A DNA stretch of 64,000 nucleotides. Source: Balanoglossus misakiensis. Taxonomy: Eukaryota; Hemichordata. A model generated the notes under the pieces. That model had not been told where the DNA came from, did not search any database, and saw only the letters and a list, made by a program, of their open reading frames with translations. The number at the start of each line of letters is the position of its first letter. Positions within the stretch are counted from its first letter, which is position 1. A program made the translations under genes and the position numbers. This document shows, piece by piece, positions 1-14,850 of this stretch. Location of the stretch: positions 10,788,001-10,852,000 of the forward strand of contig CM082586.2 of the NCBI GenBank assembly GCA_040954595.2, read 5' to 3'.

Positions 1-3000
1 AAAATTTCGTCGATTTTTGAAAAAAATCATGGGTTCGTTCAATTTTGAAAAAAAACATGGGTGAAAATCATCAAAAAATTACAAATTTTCGACTTTGCAA
101 AATCTCAAAAATTTGTCGATTTTTGAAAAAAAATCATGGGTGAAAATCATTAATAAATGACAAATTTTCGACTTTGCAAAATCTCAAAATTTCGTCGATT
201 TTTGAAAAAAAAAACATGGGTGAAAATCATCAAAAAATGACAAATTTTCGACTTTGCAAAATCTCAAAATTTCGTCGATTTTTGAAAAAAATCATGGGTT
301 CGTTCAATTTTGAAAAAAAACATGGGTGAAAATCATCAAAAAATTACAAATTTTCGACTTTGCAAAATCTCAAAATTTTGTCGATTTTTGAAAAAAAATC
401 ATGGGTGAAAATCATTAATAAATGACAAATTTTCGACTTTGCAAAATCTCAAAATTTCGTCGATTTTTGAAAAAAAATCATGGGTGAAAATCATCAAAAA
501 ATTACAAATTTTCGACTTTGCAAAATCTCAAAATTTCGTCGATTTTTGAGAAAAATCATGGGTGAAAATCATCAAAAAATGACAAATTTTCGACTTTGCA
601 AAATCTCAAAATTTTGTCGATTTTTGAAAAAAAATCATGGGTTCGTTGATTTTTGAAAAAAAACATGGGTGAAAATCATCAAAAAATTACAAATTTTCGA
701 ATTTGCAAAATCTCAAAATTTTGTCGATTTTTGAAAAAAATCATGGGTGAAAATCATCAAAAAATGACACATTTTCGACTTTGCAAAATCTCAAAATTTC
801 GTCGATTTTTGAAAAAAATCATGGGTGAAAATCATCAAAAAATGACAAATTTTCGACTTTGCAAAATCTCAAAATTTCGTCGATTTTTGAAAAAAATCAT
901 GGGTTCGTTCAATTTTGAAAAAAAACATGGGTGAAAATCATCAAAAAATTACAAATTTTCGACTTTGCAAAATCTCAAAAATTTGTCGATTTTTGAAAAA
1001 AAATCATGGGTGAAAATCATTAATAAATGATAAATTTTCGACATTGCAAAATCTCAAAATTTCGTCGATTTTTGAAAAAAAATCATGGGTGAAAATCATC
1101 AAAAAATTACAAATTTTCGACTTTGCAAAATCTCAAAATTTCGTCGATTTTTGAGAAAAATCATGGGTGAAAATCATCAAAAAATGACAAATTTTCGACT
1201 TTGCAAAATCTCAAAATTTTGTCGATTTTTGAAAAAAAATCATGGGTTCGTTGATTTTTGAAAAAAAATCATGGGTGAAAATCATCAAAAAATTACAAAT
1301 TTTCGACTTTGCAAAATCTCAAAATTTCGTCGATTTTTGAGAAAAATCATGGGTGAAAATCATCAAAAAATGACAAATTTTCGACTTTGCAAAATCTCAA
1401 AATTTCGTAAATTTTTGAAAAAAAGTCATGGGTGAAAATCATCAAAAAATTACAAATTTTCGTCTTTGCAAAATCTCAAAATTTCGTCGATTTTTGAAAA
1501 AAAAAAATCATGGGTAAAAATCATCAAAAAATTACAAATTTTCGACTTTGCAAAATCTAAAAATTTTGTCGATTTTTGAAAAAAATCATGGGTGAAAATC
1601 ATCAAAAAATGACAAATTTTCGACTTTGCAAAATCTCAAAATTTCGTAGATTTTTGAAAAAAAACATGGGTGAAAATCATCAAAAAATGACAAATTTTCG
1701 ACTTTGCAAAATCTCAAATTTCGTCGATTTTTGAAAAAAATCATGGGTGAAAATCATCAAAAAATGACAAATTTTCGTCTTTGCAAAATCCCAAAATTTG
1801 GTCGATTTTTGAAAAACAAAATCATGGGAAAAAATCATCAAAAAATGACAAATTTTCGACTTTGCAAAATCTCAAAATTTCGTAAATTTTTGAAAAAAAG
1901 TCATGGGTGAAAATCATCAAAAAATTACAAATTTTCGTCTTTGCAAAATCTCAAAATTTCGTCGATTTTTGAAAAAAAAAATCATGGGTAAAAATCATCA
2001 AAAAATGACAAATTTTCGACTTTGCAAAATCTAAAAAATTTTGTCGATTTTTGAAAAAAACAATCTTGGTGAAAATCATCAAAAAATGACAAATTTTCGA
2101 CTTTGCAAAATCTCAAAATGTTGTCAATTTTTTAAAAAAATCATGAGTTCGTTGATTTTTAAAAAAAAACATTGGTGTCAATTTTTGAAAAAAATCATGG
2201 GTTCGTTGATTTTTAAAAAAAAACATTGGTGAAAATCATCAAAAAATTACAAATTTTCGACTTTGCAAAATCTCAAAATTTCGTACATTTTTGAAAAAAA
2301 ATCATGGGTGAAAATCATCAAAAAATGACAAATTTTCGACTTTGCAAAATCTCAAAATTTCGTCGATTTTTGAAAAAAATCACGGGTGAAAATCATCAAA
2401 AAATGACAAATTTTCGTCTTTGCTAAATCTCAAAATTTCGTCGATTTTTGAAAAAAATCATGGGTGAAAATCATCAAAAAATGACAAATTTTCGACTTTG
2501 CAAAATCTCAAAATTTCGTACATTTTTAAAAAAAAATCATGGGTGAAATTCATCAAAAAATGACAAATTTTCGTCTTTGCAAAATCTCAAAATTTCGCCG
2601 ATTTTTGAAAAAAACAATCATGGTGAAAATCATCAAAAAATGACAAATTTTCGACTTTGCAAAATCTCAAAATGTTGTCAATTTTTTAAAAAAATCATGA
2701 GTTCGTTGATTTTTAAAAAAAAACATTGGTGTCAATTTTTGAAAAAAATCATGGGTTCGTTGATTTTTAAAAAAAAACATTGGTGAAAATCATCAAAAAA
2801 TTACAAATTTTCGACTTTGCAAAATCTAAAAATTTCGTACATTTTTGAAAAAAAATCATGGGTGAAAATCATCAAAAAATGACAAATTTTCGTCTTTGCA
2901 AAATCTCAAAATTTCGTCGTTTTTTAAAAAAAAATCATGGTGAAAATCATCAAAAAATGACAAATTGTCGACTTTGCAAAATCTAAAAATTTTGTCGATT

Positions 3001-4854
3001 TTTGAAAAAAATCATGGGTGAAAATAATCAAAAAATGACAAATTTTCGACTTTGCAAAATCTCAAAATTTCGTCGATTTTTGAAAAAAATCATGGGTGAA
3101 AATCATCAAAAAATGACAAATTTTCGACTTTGCAAAATCTCAAAATTTCGTCGATTTTTGAGAAAAATCATGGGTGAAAATCATCAAAAAACGACAAATT
3201 TTCGTCTTTGCAAAATCTCAAAATTTCGTCGATTTTTGAAAAAAATCATGGGTGAAAATCATCAAAAAATGACAATTTTTTGTCTTTGCAAAATCTCAAA
3301 ATTTGGTCGATTTTTGAAAAACAAAATCATGGGAAAAAATCATCAAAAAATGACAAATTTTCGACTTTGCAAAATCTCAAAATTTCGTCGATTTTGGAAA
3401 AAAAAACATGGGTGAAAATCATCAAAAAATTACAAATTTTCGACTTTGCAAAATCTCAAAATTTTGTCGATTTTTGAAAAAAAATCATGGGTGAAAATCA
3501 TTAATAAATGACAAATTTTCGACTTTGCAAAATCTCAAAATTTCGTCGATTTTTGAAAAAAAATCATGGGTGAAAATCATCAAAAAATGACAAATTTTCG
3601 ACTTTGCAAAATCTCAAAATTTCGTCGATTTTTGAGAAAAATCATGGGTGAAAATCATCAAAAAATGACAAATTTTCGACTTTGCAAAATCTCAAAATTT
3701 TGTCGATTTTTGAAAAAAAATCATGGGTTCGTTGATTTTTGAAAAAAAACATGGGTGAAAATCATCAAAAAAGTACAAATTTTCGACTTTGCAAAATCTC
3801 AAAATTTCGTAAATTTTTGAAAAAAAGTCATGGGTGAAAATCATCAAAAAATGACAAATTATCGACTTTGCAAAATCTCACAATTTTGTCGATTTTTGAA
3901 AAAAAATCATGGGTTCGTTGATTTTTTAAAAAAAACATGGGTGAAAATCATCAAAAAATTACAAATTTTCGAATTTGCAAAATCTCAAAATTTCGTCGAT
4001 TTTTGAAAAAAAAACATGGGTGAAAATCATCAAAAAATGACAAATTTTCGACTTTGCAAAATCTCAAAATTTCGTAAATTTTTGAAAAAAAGTCATGGGT
4101 GAAAATCATCAAAAAATTACAAATTTTCGTCTTTGCAAAATCTCAAAATCTCGTCGATTTTTGAAAAAAATCATGGGTGAAAATCATCAAAAAATGACAA
4201 ATTTTCGACTTTGCAAAATCTCAAAATTTTGTCGATTTTTGAAAAAAAATCATGGGTTCGTTGATTTTTGAAAAAAAACATGGGTGAAAATCATCAAAAA
4301 ATGACAAATTTTCGACTTTTCAAAATCTCAAAATTTCGTAAATATTTGAAAAAAAGTCATGGGTGAAAATCATCAAAAAATTACAAATTTTCGTCTTTGC
4401 AAAATCTCAAAATTTCGTCGATTTTTGAAAAAAAAAATCATGGGTAAAAATCATCAAAAAATAACAAATTTTCGACTTTGCAAAATCTAAAAATTTTGTC
4501 GATTTTTGAAAAAAATCATGGGTGAAAATCATCAAAAAATGACAAATTTTCGACTTTGCAAAATCTCAAAATTTCGTCGATTTTTGAAAAAAATCATGGG
4601 TTCGTTCAATTTTAAAAAAAAACATGGGTGAAAATCATCAAAAAATTACAAATTTTCGACTTTGCAAAATCTCAAAATTTTGTCGATTTTTGAAAAAAAA
4701 TCATGGGTGAAAATCATTAATAAATGACAAATTTTCGACTTTGCAAAATCTCAAAATTTCGTCGATTTTTGAAAAAAAATCATGGGTGAAAATCATCAAA
4801 AAATTACAAATTTTCGACTTTGCAAAATCTCAAAATTTCGTCGATTTTTGAGAA

Positions 4855-7800
4855 AAATCATGGGTGAAAATCATCAAAAAATGACAAATTTTCGACTTTG
4901 CAAAAACTCAAAATTTTGTCGATTTTTGAAAAAAAATCATGGGTTCGTTGATTTTTGAAAAAATACATGGGTGAAAATCATCAAAAAATTACAAATTTTC
5001 GAATTTGCAAAATCTCAAAATTTTGTCGATTTTTGAAAAAAATCATGGGTGAAAATAATCAAAAAATTACAAATTTTCGACTTTGCAAAATCTAAAAATT
5101 TTGTCGATTTTTGAAAAAAATCATGGGTGAAAATCATCAAAAAATGACAAATTTTCGACTTTGCAAAATCTCAAAATTTTGTCGATTTTTGAAAAAAAAT
5201 CATGGGTTCGTTGATTTTTGAAAAAAAACATGGGTGAAAATCATCAAAAAATTACAAATTTTCGAATTTGCAAAATCTCAAAATTTCTTAAATTTTTGAA
5301 AAAAAGTCATGGGTGAAAATCATCAAAAAATTACAAATTTTCGTCTTTGCAAAATCTCAAAATTTCGTCGATTTTTGAAAAAAAAAATCATGGGTAAAAA
5401 TCATCAAAAAATTACAAATTTTCGACTTTGCAAAATCTAAAAATTTTGTCGATTTTTGAAAAAAATCATGGGTGAAAATCATCAAAAAATGACAAATTTT
5501 CGACTTTGCAAAATCTCAAAATTTCGTAGATTTTTGAAAAAAAAAATCATGGGTAAAAATCATCAAAAAATTACAAATTTTCGACTTTGCAAAATCTAAA
5601 AATTTTGTCGATTTTTGAAAACAATCATGGGTGAAAATCATCAAAAAATGACAAATTTTCGACTTTGCAAAATCTCAAAATTTTGTCGATTTTTGAAAAA
5701 AAATCATGGGTGAAAATCATTAATAAATGACAAATTTTCGACTTTGCAAAATCTCAAAATTTCGTCGATTTTTGAAAAAAAATCATGGGTGAAAATCATC
5801 AAAAAATTACAAATTTTCGACTTTGCAAAATCTCAAAATTTCGTCGATTTTTGAAAAAAAATCATGGGTGAAAATCATCAAAAAATTACAAATTTTCGAC
5901 TTTGCAAAATCTCAAAATTTTGTCGATTTTTGAAAAAAAATCATGGGTTCGTTGATTTTTGAAAAAAAACATGGGTGAAAATCATCAAAAAATTACAAAT
6001 TTTCGAATTTGCAAAATCACAAAATTTCGTCGATTTTTGAAAAAAAAACATGGGTGAAAATCATCAAAAAATTACAAATTTTCGACTTTGCAAAATCTCA
6101 AAATTTCGTAAATTTTTGAAAAAAAGTCATGGGTGAAAATCATCAAAAAATTACAAATTTTCGTCTTTGCAAAATCTCAAAATTTCGTCGATTTTTGAAA
6201 AAAAAAATCATGGGTAAAAATCATCAAAAAATTACAAATTTTCGACTTTGCAAAATCTAAAAATTTTGTCGATTTTTGAAAAAAATCATGGGTGAAAATC
6301 ATCAAAAAATGACAAATTTTCGTCTTTGCAAAATCTCAAAATTTCGTCCATTTTTGAATAAAAATCATGGGTGAAAATCATCAAAAAATGACACATTTTC
6401 GACTTTGCAAAATCTAAAAATTTCGTCGATTTTTGAAAAAAATCATGGTTGAAAATCATCAAAAAATGACAAATTTTCGTCTTTGCTAAATCTCAAAATT
6501 TCGTCGGTTTTTGAAAAATAATATGGGTGAAAATCATCAAAAAATGACAAATTTTCGACTTTGCAAAATCTCAAAATTTCGTCCATTTTTGAAAAAAATC
6601 ATAGGTTCGTCGATTTCTAAAAAAAAACATGGGTGAAAATCATCAAAAAATGACAAATTTTCGACTTTGCAAAATCTCAAAATTTCGTCGATTTTTGAAA
6701 AAAATCATGGGTGAAAATCATCAAAAAATGACAAATTTTCGACTTCGCAAAATCTCAAAATTTCGTCAATTTTTGAAAAAATCAGGGGTAAAAATCATCA
6801 AAAAATGACAAATTTTCGTCTTTGCTAAATCTCAAAATTTCGTCGGTTTTTGAAAAATAATATGGGTGAAAATCATCAAAAAATGACAAATTTTCGACTT
6901 TGCAAAATCTCAAAATTTCGTCCATTTTTGAAAAAAAATCATGGTAAAAATCATCAAAAAATGACAAATTTTCGTCTTTGCAAAATCTCAAAATTTCTTC
7001 CATTTAAAAAAAAAAGCATGGGGGAAAATCATCAAAAAATGACAAATTTTCGTCTTTGCAAAATCTCAAAATTTCGTCCATTTAAAAAAAAAAACATGGG
7101 TGAAAATCATCAAAAAATGACAAATTTTTGACTTTTCAAAATCTCACAATTTCGTCGATTTTTGAAAAAAATCATGGGTGAAAATCATCAAAAAATGACA
7201 AATTTTCGACTTTGCAAAAACTCAAAATTTTGTCGATTTTTGAAAAAAAATCATGGGTTCGTTGATTTTTGAAAAAATACATGGGTGAAAATCATCAAAA
7301 AATTACAAATTTTCGAATTTGCAAAATCTCAAAATTTTGTCGATTTTTGAAAAAAATCATGGGTGAAAATAATCAAAAAATTACAAATTTTCGACTTTGC
7401 AAAATCTAAAAATTTTGTCGATTTTTGAAAAAAATCATGGGTGAAAATCATCAAAAAATGACAAATTTTCGACTTTGCAAAATCTCAAAATTTTGTCGAT
7501 TTTTGAAAAAAAATCATGGGTTCGTTGATTTTTGAAAAAAAACATGGGTGAAAATCATCAAAAAATTACAAATTTTCGAATTTGCAAAATCTCAAAATTT
7601 CTTAAATTTTTGAAAAAAAGTCATGGGTGAAAATCATCAAAAAATTACAAATTTTCGTCTTTGCAAAATCTCAAAATTTCGTCGATTTTTGAAAAAAAAA
7701 ATCATGGGTAAAAATCATCAAAAAATTACAAATTTTCGACTTTGCAAAATCTAAAAATTTTGTCGATTTTTGAAAAAAATCATGGGTGAAAATCATCAAA

Positions 7801-9400
7801 AAATGACAAATTTTCGACTTTGCAAAATCTCAAAATTTCGTAGATTTTTGAAAAAAAAAATCATGGGTAAAAATCATCAAAAAATTACAAATTTTCGACT
7901 TTGCAAAATCTAAAAATTTTGTCGATTTTTGAAAACAATCATGGGTGAAAATCATCAAAAAATGACAAATTTTCGACTTTGCAAAATCTCAAAATTTTGT
8001 CGATTTTTGAAAAAAAATCATGGGTGAAAATCATTAATAAATGACAAATTTTCGACTTTGCAAAATCTCAAAATTTCGTCGATTTTTGAAAAAAAATCAT
8101 GGGTGAAAATCATCAAAAAATTACAAATTTTCGACTTTGCAAAATCTCAAAATTTCGTCGATTTTTGAAAAAAAATCATGGGTGAAAATCATCAAAAAAT
8201 TACAAATTTTCGACTTTGCAAAATCTCAAAATTTTGTCGATTTTTGAAAAAAAATCATGGGTTCGTTGATTTTTGAAAAAAAACATGGGTGAAAATCATC
8301 AAAAAATTACAAATTTTCGAATTTGCAAAATCACAAAATTTCGTAAATTTTTGAAAAAAAGTCATGGGTGAAAATCATCAAAAAATTACAAATTTTCGTC
8401 TTTGCAAAATCTCAAAATTTCGTCGATTTTTGAAAAAAAAAATCATGGGTAAAAATCATCAAAAAATTACAAATTTTCGACTTTGCAAAATCTAAAAATT
8501 TTGTCGATTTTTGAAAAAAATCATGGGTGAAAATCATCAAAAAATGACAAATTTTCGTCTTTGCAAAATCTCAAAATTTCGTCCATTTTTGAATAAAAAT
8601 CATGGGTGAAAATCATCAAAAAATGACACATTTTCGACTTTGCAAAATCTAAAAATTTCGTCGATTTTTGAAAAAAATCATGGTTGAAAATCATCAAAAA
8701 ATGACAAATTTTCGTCTTTGCTAAATCTCAAAATTTCGTCGGTTTTTGAAAAATAATATGGGTGAAAATCATCAAAAAATGACAAATTTTCGACTTTGCA
8801 AAATCTCAAAATTTCGTCCATTTTTGAAAAAAATCATAGGTTCGTCGATTTCTAAAAAAAAACATGGGTGAAAATCATCAAAAAATGACAAATTTTCGAC
8901 TTTGCAAAATCTCAAAATTTCGTCGATTTTTGAAAAAAATCATGGGTGAAAATCATCAAAAAATGACAAATTTTCGACTTCGCAAAATCTCAAAATTTCG
9001 TCAATTTTTGAAAAAATCAGGGGTAAAAATCATCAAAAAATGACAAATTTTCGTCTTTGCTAAATCTCAAAATTTCGTCGGTTTTTGAAAAATAATATGG
9101 GTGAAAATCATCAAAAAATGACAAATTTTCGACTTTGCAAAATCTCAAAATTTCGTCCATTTTTGAAAAAAAATCATGGGTAAAAATCATCAAAAAATGA
9201 CAAATTTTCGTCTTTGCAAAATCTCAAAATTTCTTCCATTTAAAAAAAAAAGCATGGGGGAAAATCATCAAAAAATGACAAATTTTCGTCTTTGCAAAAT
9301 CTCAAAATTTCGTCCATTTAAAAAAAAAAACATGGGTGAAAATCATCAAAAAATGACAAATTTTTGACTTTTCAAAATCTCACAATTTCGTCGATTTTTG
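4855..9400. repeat. 2.3-kb tandem segmental duplication inside the satellite
   Basis: The stretch from about 4855 to 7165 recurs immediately from about 7166 to 9400, with the same order of rare monomer variants. Shared markers include CAAAAACTC at 4901 and 7215, the rare GAAAAAATACATGG, CAAAATCACAAAATT, and ATCAGGGGTA at 6781 and 9016. The offset is 2314 bp at the left and 2235 bp at the right. The second copy has therefore lost one monomer (79 bp), near 8340. Boundaries are approximate because both ends lie in the same satellite. Confidence 0.85.
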
Positions 9401-10377
9401 AAAAAAATCATGGGTGAAAATCATCAAAAAATGACAAATTATCGACTTTGCAAAATCTCAAAATTTCGTCGATTTTGAAAAAAACCATTGGGGGAAAATC
9501 ATCAAAAAATGACAAATTATCGACTTTGCAAAATCTCAAAATTTCGTCCATTTTAAAAAAAAAACATGGGGGAAAATCATCAAAAAATGACAAATTTTCG
9601 ACTTTGCAAAATCTCAAAATTTCGTCGATTTTGAAAAAAAACATTGGGGGAAAATCATCAAAAAATGACAAATTATCGACTTTGCACAATCTCACAATTT
9701 CGTCGATTTTTGAAAAAAATCATGGGTGAAAATCATCAAAAAATTACAAATTTTCGACTTTGCAAAATCTCAACATTTCGTCGATTTTTGAAAAAAATCA
9801 TGGGTGAAAATCATCAAAAAATGACAAATTTTCGACTTTGCAAAATCTCACAATTTCGTCGATTTTTGAAAAAAATCATGGGTGAAAATCATCAAAAAAT
9901 GACAAATTTTCGACTTTGCAAAATCTCAACATTTCGTCGATTTTTGAAAAAAATCATGGGTGAAAATCATCAAAAAATTACAAATTTTCGACTTTGCAAA
10001 ATCTCAAAATTTCGTCGATTTTTGAAAAAAAATCATGGGTGAAAATCATCAAAAAATTACAAATTTTCGACTTTGCAAAATCTCAAAATTTTGTCGATTT
10101 TTGAAAAAAAATCATGGGTTCGTTGATTTTTGAAAAAAAACATGGGTGAAAATCATCAAAAAATTACAAATTTTCGACTTTGCAAAATCTCAAAATTTCG
10201 TAAATTTTTGAAAAAAAGTCATGGGTGAAAATCATCAAAAAATTACAAATTTTCGTCTTTGCAAAATCTCAAAATTTCGTCGATTTTTGAAAAAAAAAAT
10301 CATGGGTAAAAATCATCAAAAAATTACAAATTTTCGACTTTGCAAAATCTAAAAATTTTGTCGATTTTTGAAAAAAA

Positions 10378-13300
10378 TCATGGGTGAAAATCATCAAAAA
10401 ATGACAAATTTTCGTCTTTGCAAAATCTCAAAATTTCGTCCATTTTTGAATAAAAATCATGGGTGAAAATCATCAAAAAATGACACATTTTCGACTTTGC
10501 AAAATCTAAAAATTTCGTCGATTTTTGAAAAAAATCATGGTTGAAAATCATCAAAAAATGACAAAATTTTCGACTTTGTAAAATCACAAAATTTCGTCGA
10601 TTTTGAAAAAAATCATAGGTTCGTCGATTTCTAAAAAAAAACATGGGTGAAAATCATCAAAAAATGACAAATTTTCGACTTTGCAAAATCTCAAAATTTC
10701 GTCGATTTTTGAAAAAAATCATGGGTGAAAATCATCAAAAAATGACAAATTTTCGACTTCGCAAAATCTCAAAATTTCGTCAATTTTTGAAAAAATCAGG
10801 GGTAAAAATCATCAAAAAATGACAAATTTTCGTCTTTGCTAAATCTCAATATTTCGTCGGTTTTTGAAAAATAATATGGGTGAAAATCATCAAAAAATGA
10901 CAAATTTTCGACTTTGCAAAATCTCACAATTTCGTCGATTTTTGAAAAAAATCATGGGTGAAAATCATCAAAAAATGACAAATTATCGACTTTGCAAAAT
11001 CTCAAAATTTCGTCGATTTTGAAAAAAACCATTGGGGGAAAATCATCAAAAAATGACAAATTATCGACTTTGCAAAATCTCAAAATTTCGTCCATTTTAA
11101 AAAAAAAAACATGGGGGAAAATCATCAAAACATGACAAATTTTCGACTTTGCAAAATCTCAAAATTTCGTCGATTTTGAAAAAAAACATTGGGGGAAAAT
11201 CATCAAAAAATGACAAATTATCGACTTTGCACAATCTCACAATTTCGTCGATTTTTGAAAAAAATCATGGGTGAAAATCATCAAAAAATTACAAATTTTC
11301 GACTTTGCAAAATCTCAACATTTCGTCGATTTTTGAAAAAAATCATGGGTGAAAATCATCAAAAAATGACAAATTTTCGACTTTGCAAAATCTCACAATT
11401 TCGTCGATTTTTGAAAAAAATCATGGGTGAAAATCATCAAAAAATTACAAATTTTCGACTTTGCAAAATCTCAACATTTCGTCGATTTTTGAAAAAAATC
11501 ATGGGTGAAAATCATCAAAAAATGACAAATTTTCGACTTTGCAAAATCTCAAAATTTCGTCAATTTTTGAAAAAATCATGGGTGAAAATCATCAAAAAAT
11601 GACAAATTTTCGTCTTTGCAAAATCTCAAAATTTCGTCGGTTTTTGAAAAATAATATGGTTGAAAATCATCAAAAAATGACAAAATTATCGACTTTGCAA
11701 AATCTCACAATTTCGTCGATTTTTGAAAAAAAATCATGGGTGAAAATCATCAAAAAATTACAAATTTTCGACTTTGCAAAATCTCAACATTTCGTCGATT
11801 TTTGAAAAAAATCATGGGTGAAAATCATCAAAAAATGACAAATTTTCGACTTTGCAAAATCTCAAAATTTCGTCCATTTTAAAAAAAAAACATGGGGGAA
11901 AATCATCAAAAAATGAGAATATTTTCGACTTTGCAAAATCTCAAAATTTCGTCGATTTTGAAAAAAATCATAGGTTCGTCGATTTAAAAAAAAAACATGG
12001 GTGAAAATCATCAAAAAATGACAAATTTTCGACTTTGCAAAATCTCACAATTTCGTCGATTTTTGAAAAAAATCATGGGAGAAAATCATCAAAAAATGAC
12101 AAATTTTCGACTTTGCAAAATCTCAACATTTCGTCGATTTTTGAAAAAAATCATGGGTGAAAATCATCAAAAAATGACAAATTTTCGACTTTGCAAAATC
12201 TCAAAATTTCGTCGATTTTTGAAAAAAAATCATGGGTGTAAATCATCAAAAAATGACAAATTTTCGTCTTTGCAAAATCTCAAAATTTCGTCCATTTTTG
12301 AATAAAAATCATGGGTGAAAATCATCAAAAAATGACAAATTTTCGACTTTGCAAAATCTAAAAATTACGTCGATTTTTGAAAAAAATCATGGGTGTAAAT
12401 CATCAAAAAATGACAAATTTTCGTCTTTGCAAAATCTCAAAATTTCGTCCATTTTTGAATAAAAATCATGGGTGTAAATCATCAAAAAATGACAAATTTT
12501 CGACTTTGCAAAATCTAAAAATTTCGTCGAATTTTTGAAAAAAATCATGGTTGAAAATCATCAAAAAATGACAAAATTTTCGACTTTGTAAAATCACAAA
12601 ATTTCGTCGATTTTGAAAAAAATCATGGGTGTAAATCATCAAAAAATGACAAATTTTCGTCTTTGCAAAATCTCAAAATTTCGTCCATTTTTGAATAAAA
12701 ATCATGGGTGAAAATCATCAAAAAATGACAAATTTTCGTCTTTGCAAAATCTCAAAATTTCGTCGATTTTTGAAAAAAAATCATGGGTGTAAATCATCAA
12801 AAAATGACAAATTTTCGTCTTTGCAAAATCTCAAAATTTCGTCCATTTTTGAATAAAAATCATGGGTGAAAATCATCAAAAAATGACAAATTTTCGACTT
12901 TGCAAAATCTAAAAATTTCGTCGATTTTTGAAAAAAATCATGGGTGTAAATCATCAAAAAATGACAAATTTTCGTCTTTGCAAAATCTCAAAATTTCGTC
13001 CATTTTTGAATAAAAATCATGGGTGTAAATCATCAAAAAATGACAAATTTTCGACTTTGCAAAATCTAAAAATTTCGTCGATTTTTGAAAAAAATCATGG
13101 TTGAAAATCATCAAAAAATGACAAAATTTTCGACTTTGTAAAATCACAAAATTTCGTCGATTTTGAAAAAAATCATAGGTTCGTCGATTTCTAAAAAAAA
13201 ACATTGGTGAAAATCATCAAAAAATGACAAATTTTCGACTTTGCAAAATCTCAAAATTTCGTCGATTTTTGAAAAAAATCATGGGTGAAAATCATCAAAA

Positions 13301-14850
13301 AATGACAAATTTTCGACTTCGCAAAATCTCAAAATTTCGTCAATTTTTGAAAAAATCAGGGGTAAAAATCATCAAAAAATGACAAATTTTCGTCTTTGCT
13401 AAATCTCAAAATTTCGTCGGTTTTTGAAAAATAATATGGGTGAAAATCATCAAAAAATGACAAATTTTCGACTTTGCAAAATCTCAACATTTCGTCGATT
13501 TTTGAAAAAAATCATGGGTGAAAATCATCAAAAAATGACAAATTTTCGACTTTGCAAAATCTCAAAATTTCGTCCATTTTAAAAAAAAAACATGGGGGAA
13601 AATCATCAAAAAATGAGAAAATTTTCGACTTTGCAAAATCTCAAAATTTCGTCGATTTTGAAAAAAATCATAGGTTCGTCGATTTAAAAAAAAAAACATG
13701 GGTGAAAATCATCAAAAAATGACAAATTTTCGACTTTGCAAAATCTCACAATTTCGTCGATTTTTGAAAAAAATCATGGGAGAAAATCATCAAAAAATGA
13801 CAAATTTTCGACTTTGCAAAATCTCAACATTTCGTCGATTTTTGAAAAAAATCATGGGTGAAAATCATCAAAAAATGACAAATTTTCGACTTTGCAAAAT
13901 CTCACAATTTCGTCGATTTTTGAAAAAAATCATGGGTGAAAATCATCAAAAAATTACAAATTTTCGACTTTGCAAAATCTCAACATTTCGTCAATTTTTG
14001 AAAAAATCATGGGTGAAAATCATCAAAAAATGACAAATTTTCGTCTTTGCAAAATCTCAAAATTTCGTCGGTTTTTGAAAAATAATATGGTTGAAAATCA
14101 TCAAAAAATGACAAAATTATCGACTTTGCAAAATCTCACAATTTCGTCGATTTTTGAAAAAAAATCATGGGTGAAAATCATCAAAAAATGACAAATTTTC
14201 GACTTTGCAAAATCTCAAAATTTCGTCCATTTTAAAAAAAAAACATGGGGGAAAATCATCAAAAAATGAGAAAATTTTCGACTTTGCAAAATCTCAAAAT
14301 TTCGTCGATTTTGAAAAAAATCATAGGTTCGTCGATTTAAAAAAAAAACATGGGTGAAAATCATCAAAAAATGACAAATTTTCGACTTTGCAAAATCTCA
14401 CAATTTCGTCGATTTTTGAAAAAAATCATGGGAGAAAATCATCAAAAAATGACAAATTTTCGACTTTGCAAAATCTCAACATTTCGTCGATTTTTGAAAA
14501 AAATCATGGGTGAAAATCATCAAAAAATGACAAATTTTCGACTTTGCAAAATCTCAAAATTTCGTCGATTTTTGAAAAAAAATCATGGGTGTAAATCATC
14601 AAAAAATGACAAATTTTCGTCTTTGCAAAATCTCAAAATTTCGTCCATTTTTGAATAAAAATCATGGGTGAAAATCATCAAAAAATGACACATTTTCGAC
14701 TTTGCAAAATCTAAAAATTTCGTCGATTTTTGAAAAAAATCATGGTTGAAAATCATCAAAAAATGACAAAATTTTCGACTTTGTAAAATCACAAAATTTC
14801 GTCGATTTTGAAAAAAATCATAGGTTCGTCGATTTCTAAAAAAAAACATG
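10378..14850. repeat. Composite satellite block repeated three times
   Basis: A run of distinctive monomers recurs at about 10378-10644, 12938-13204 and 14583-14849. It contains TTTTGAATAAAAATCATGGG, CATGGTTGAAAATC, CTTTGTAAAATCACAAAATT and CATAGGTTCGTCGATTTCT. The copies are nearly identical and lie 2560 and 1645 bp apart, so whole groups of monomers have been copied together rather than single units. I see no other feature here. Confidence 0.7.
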
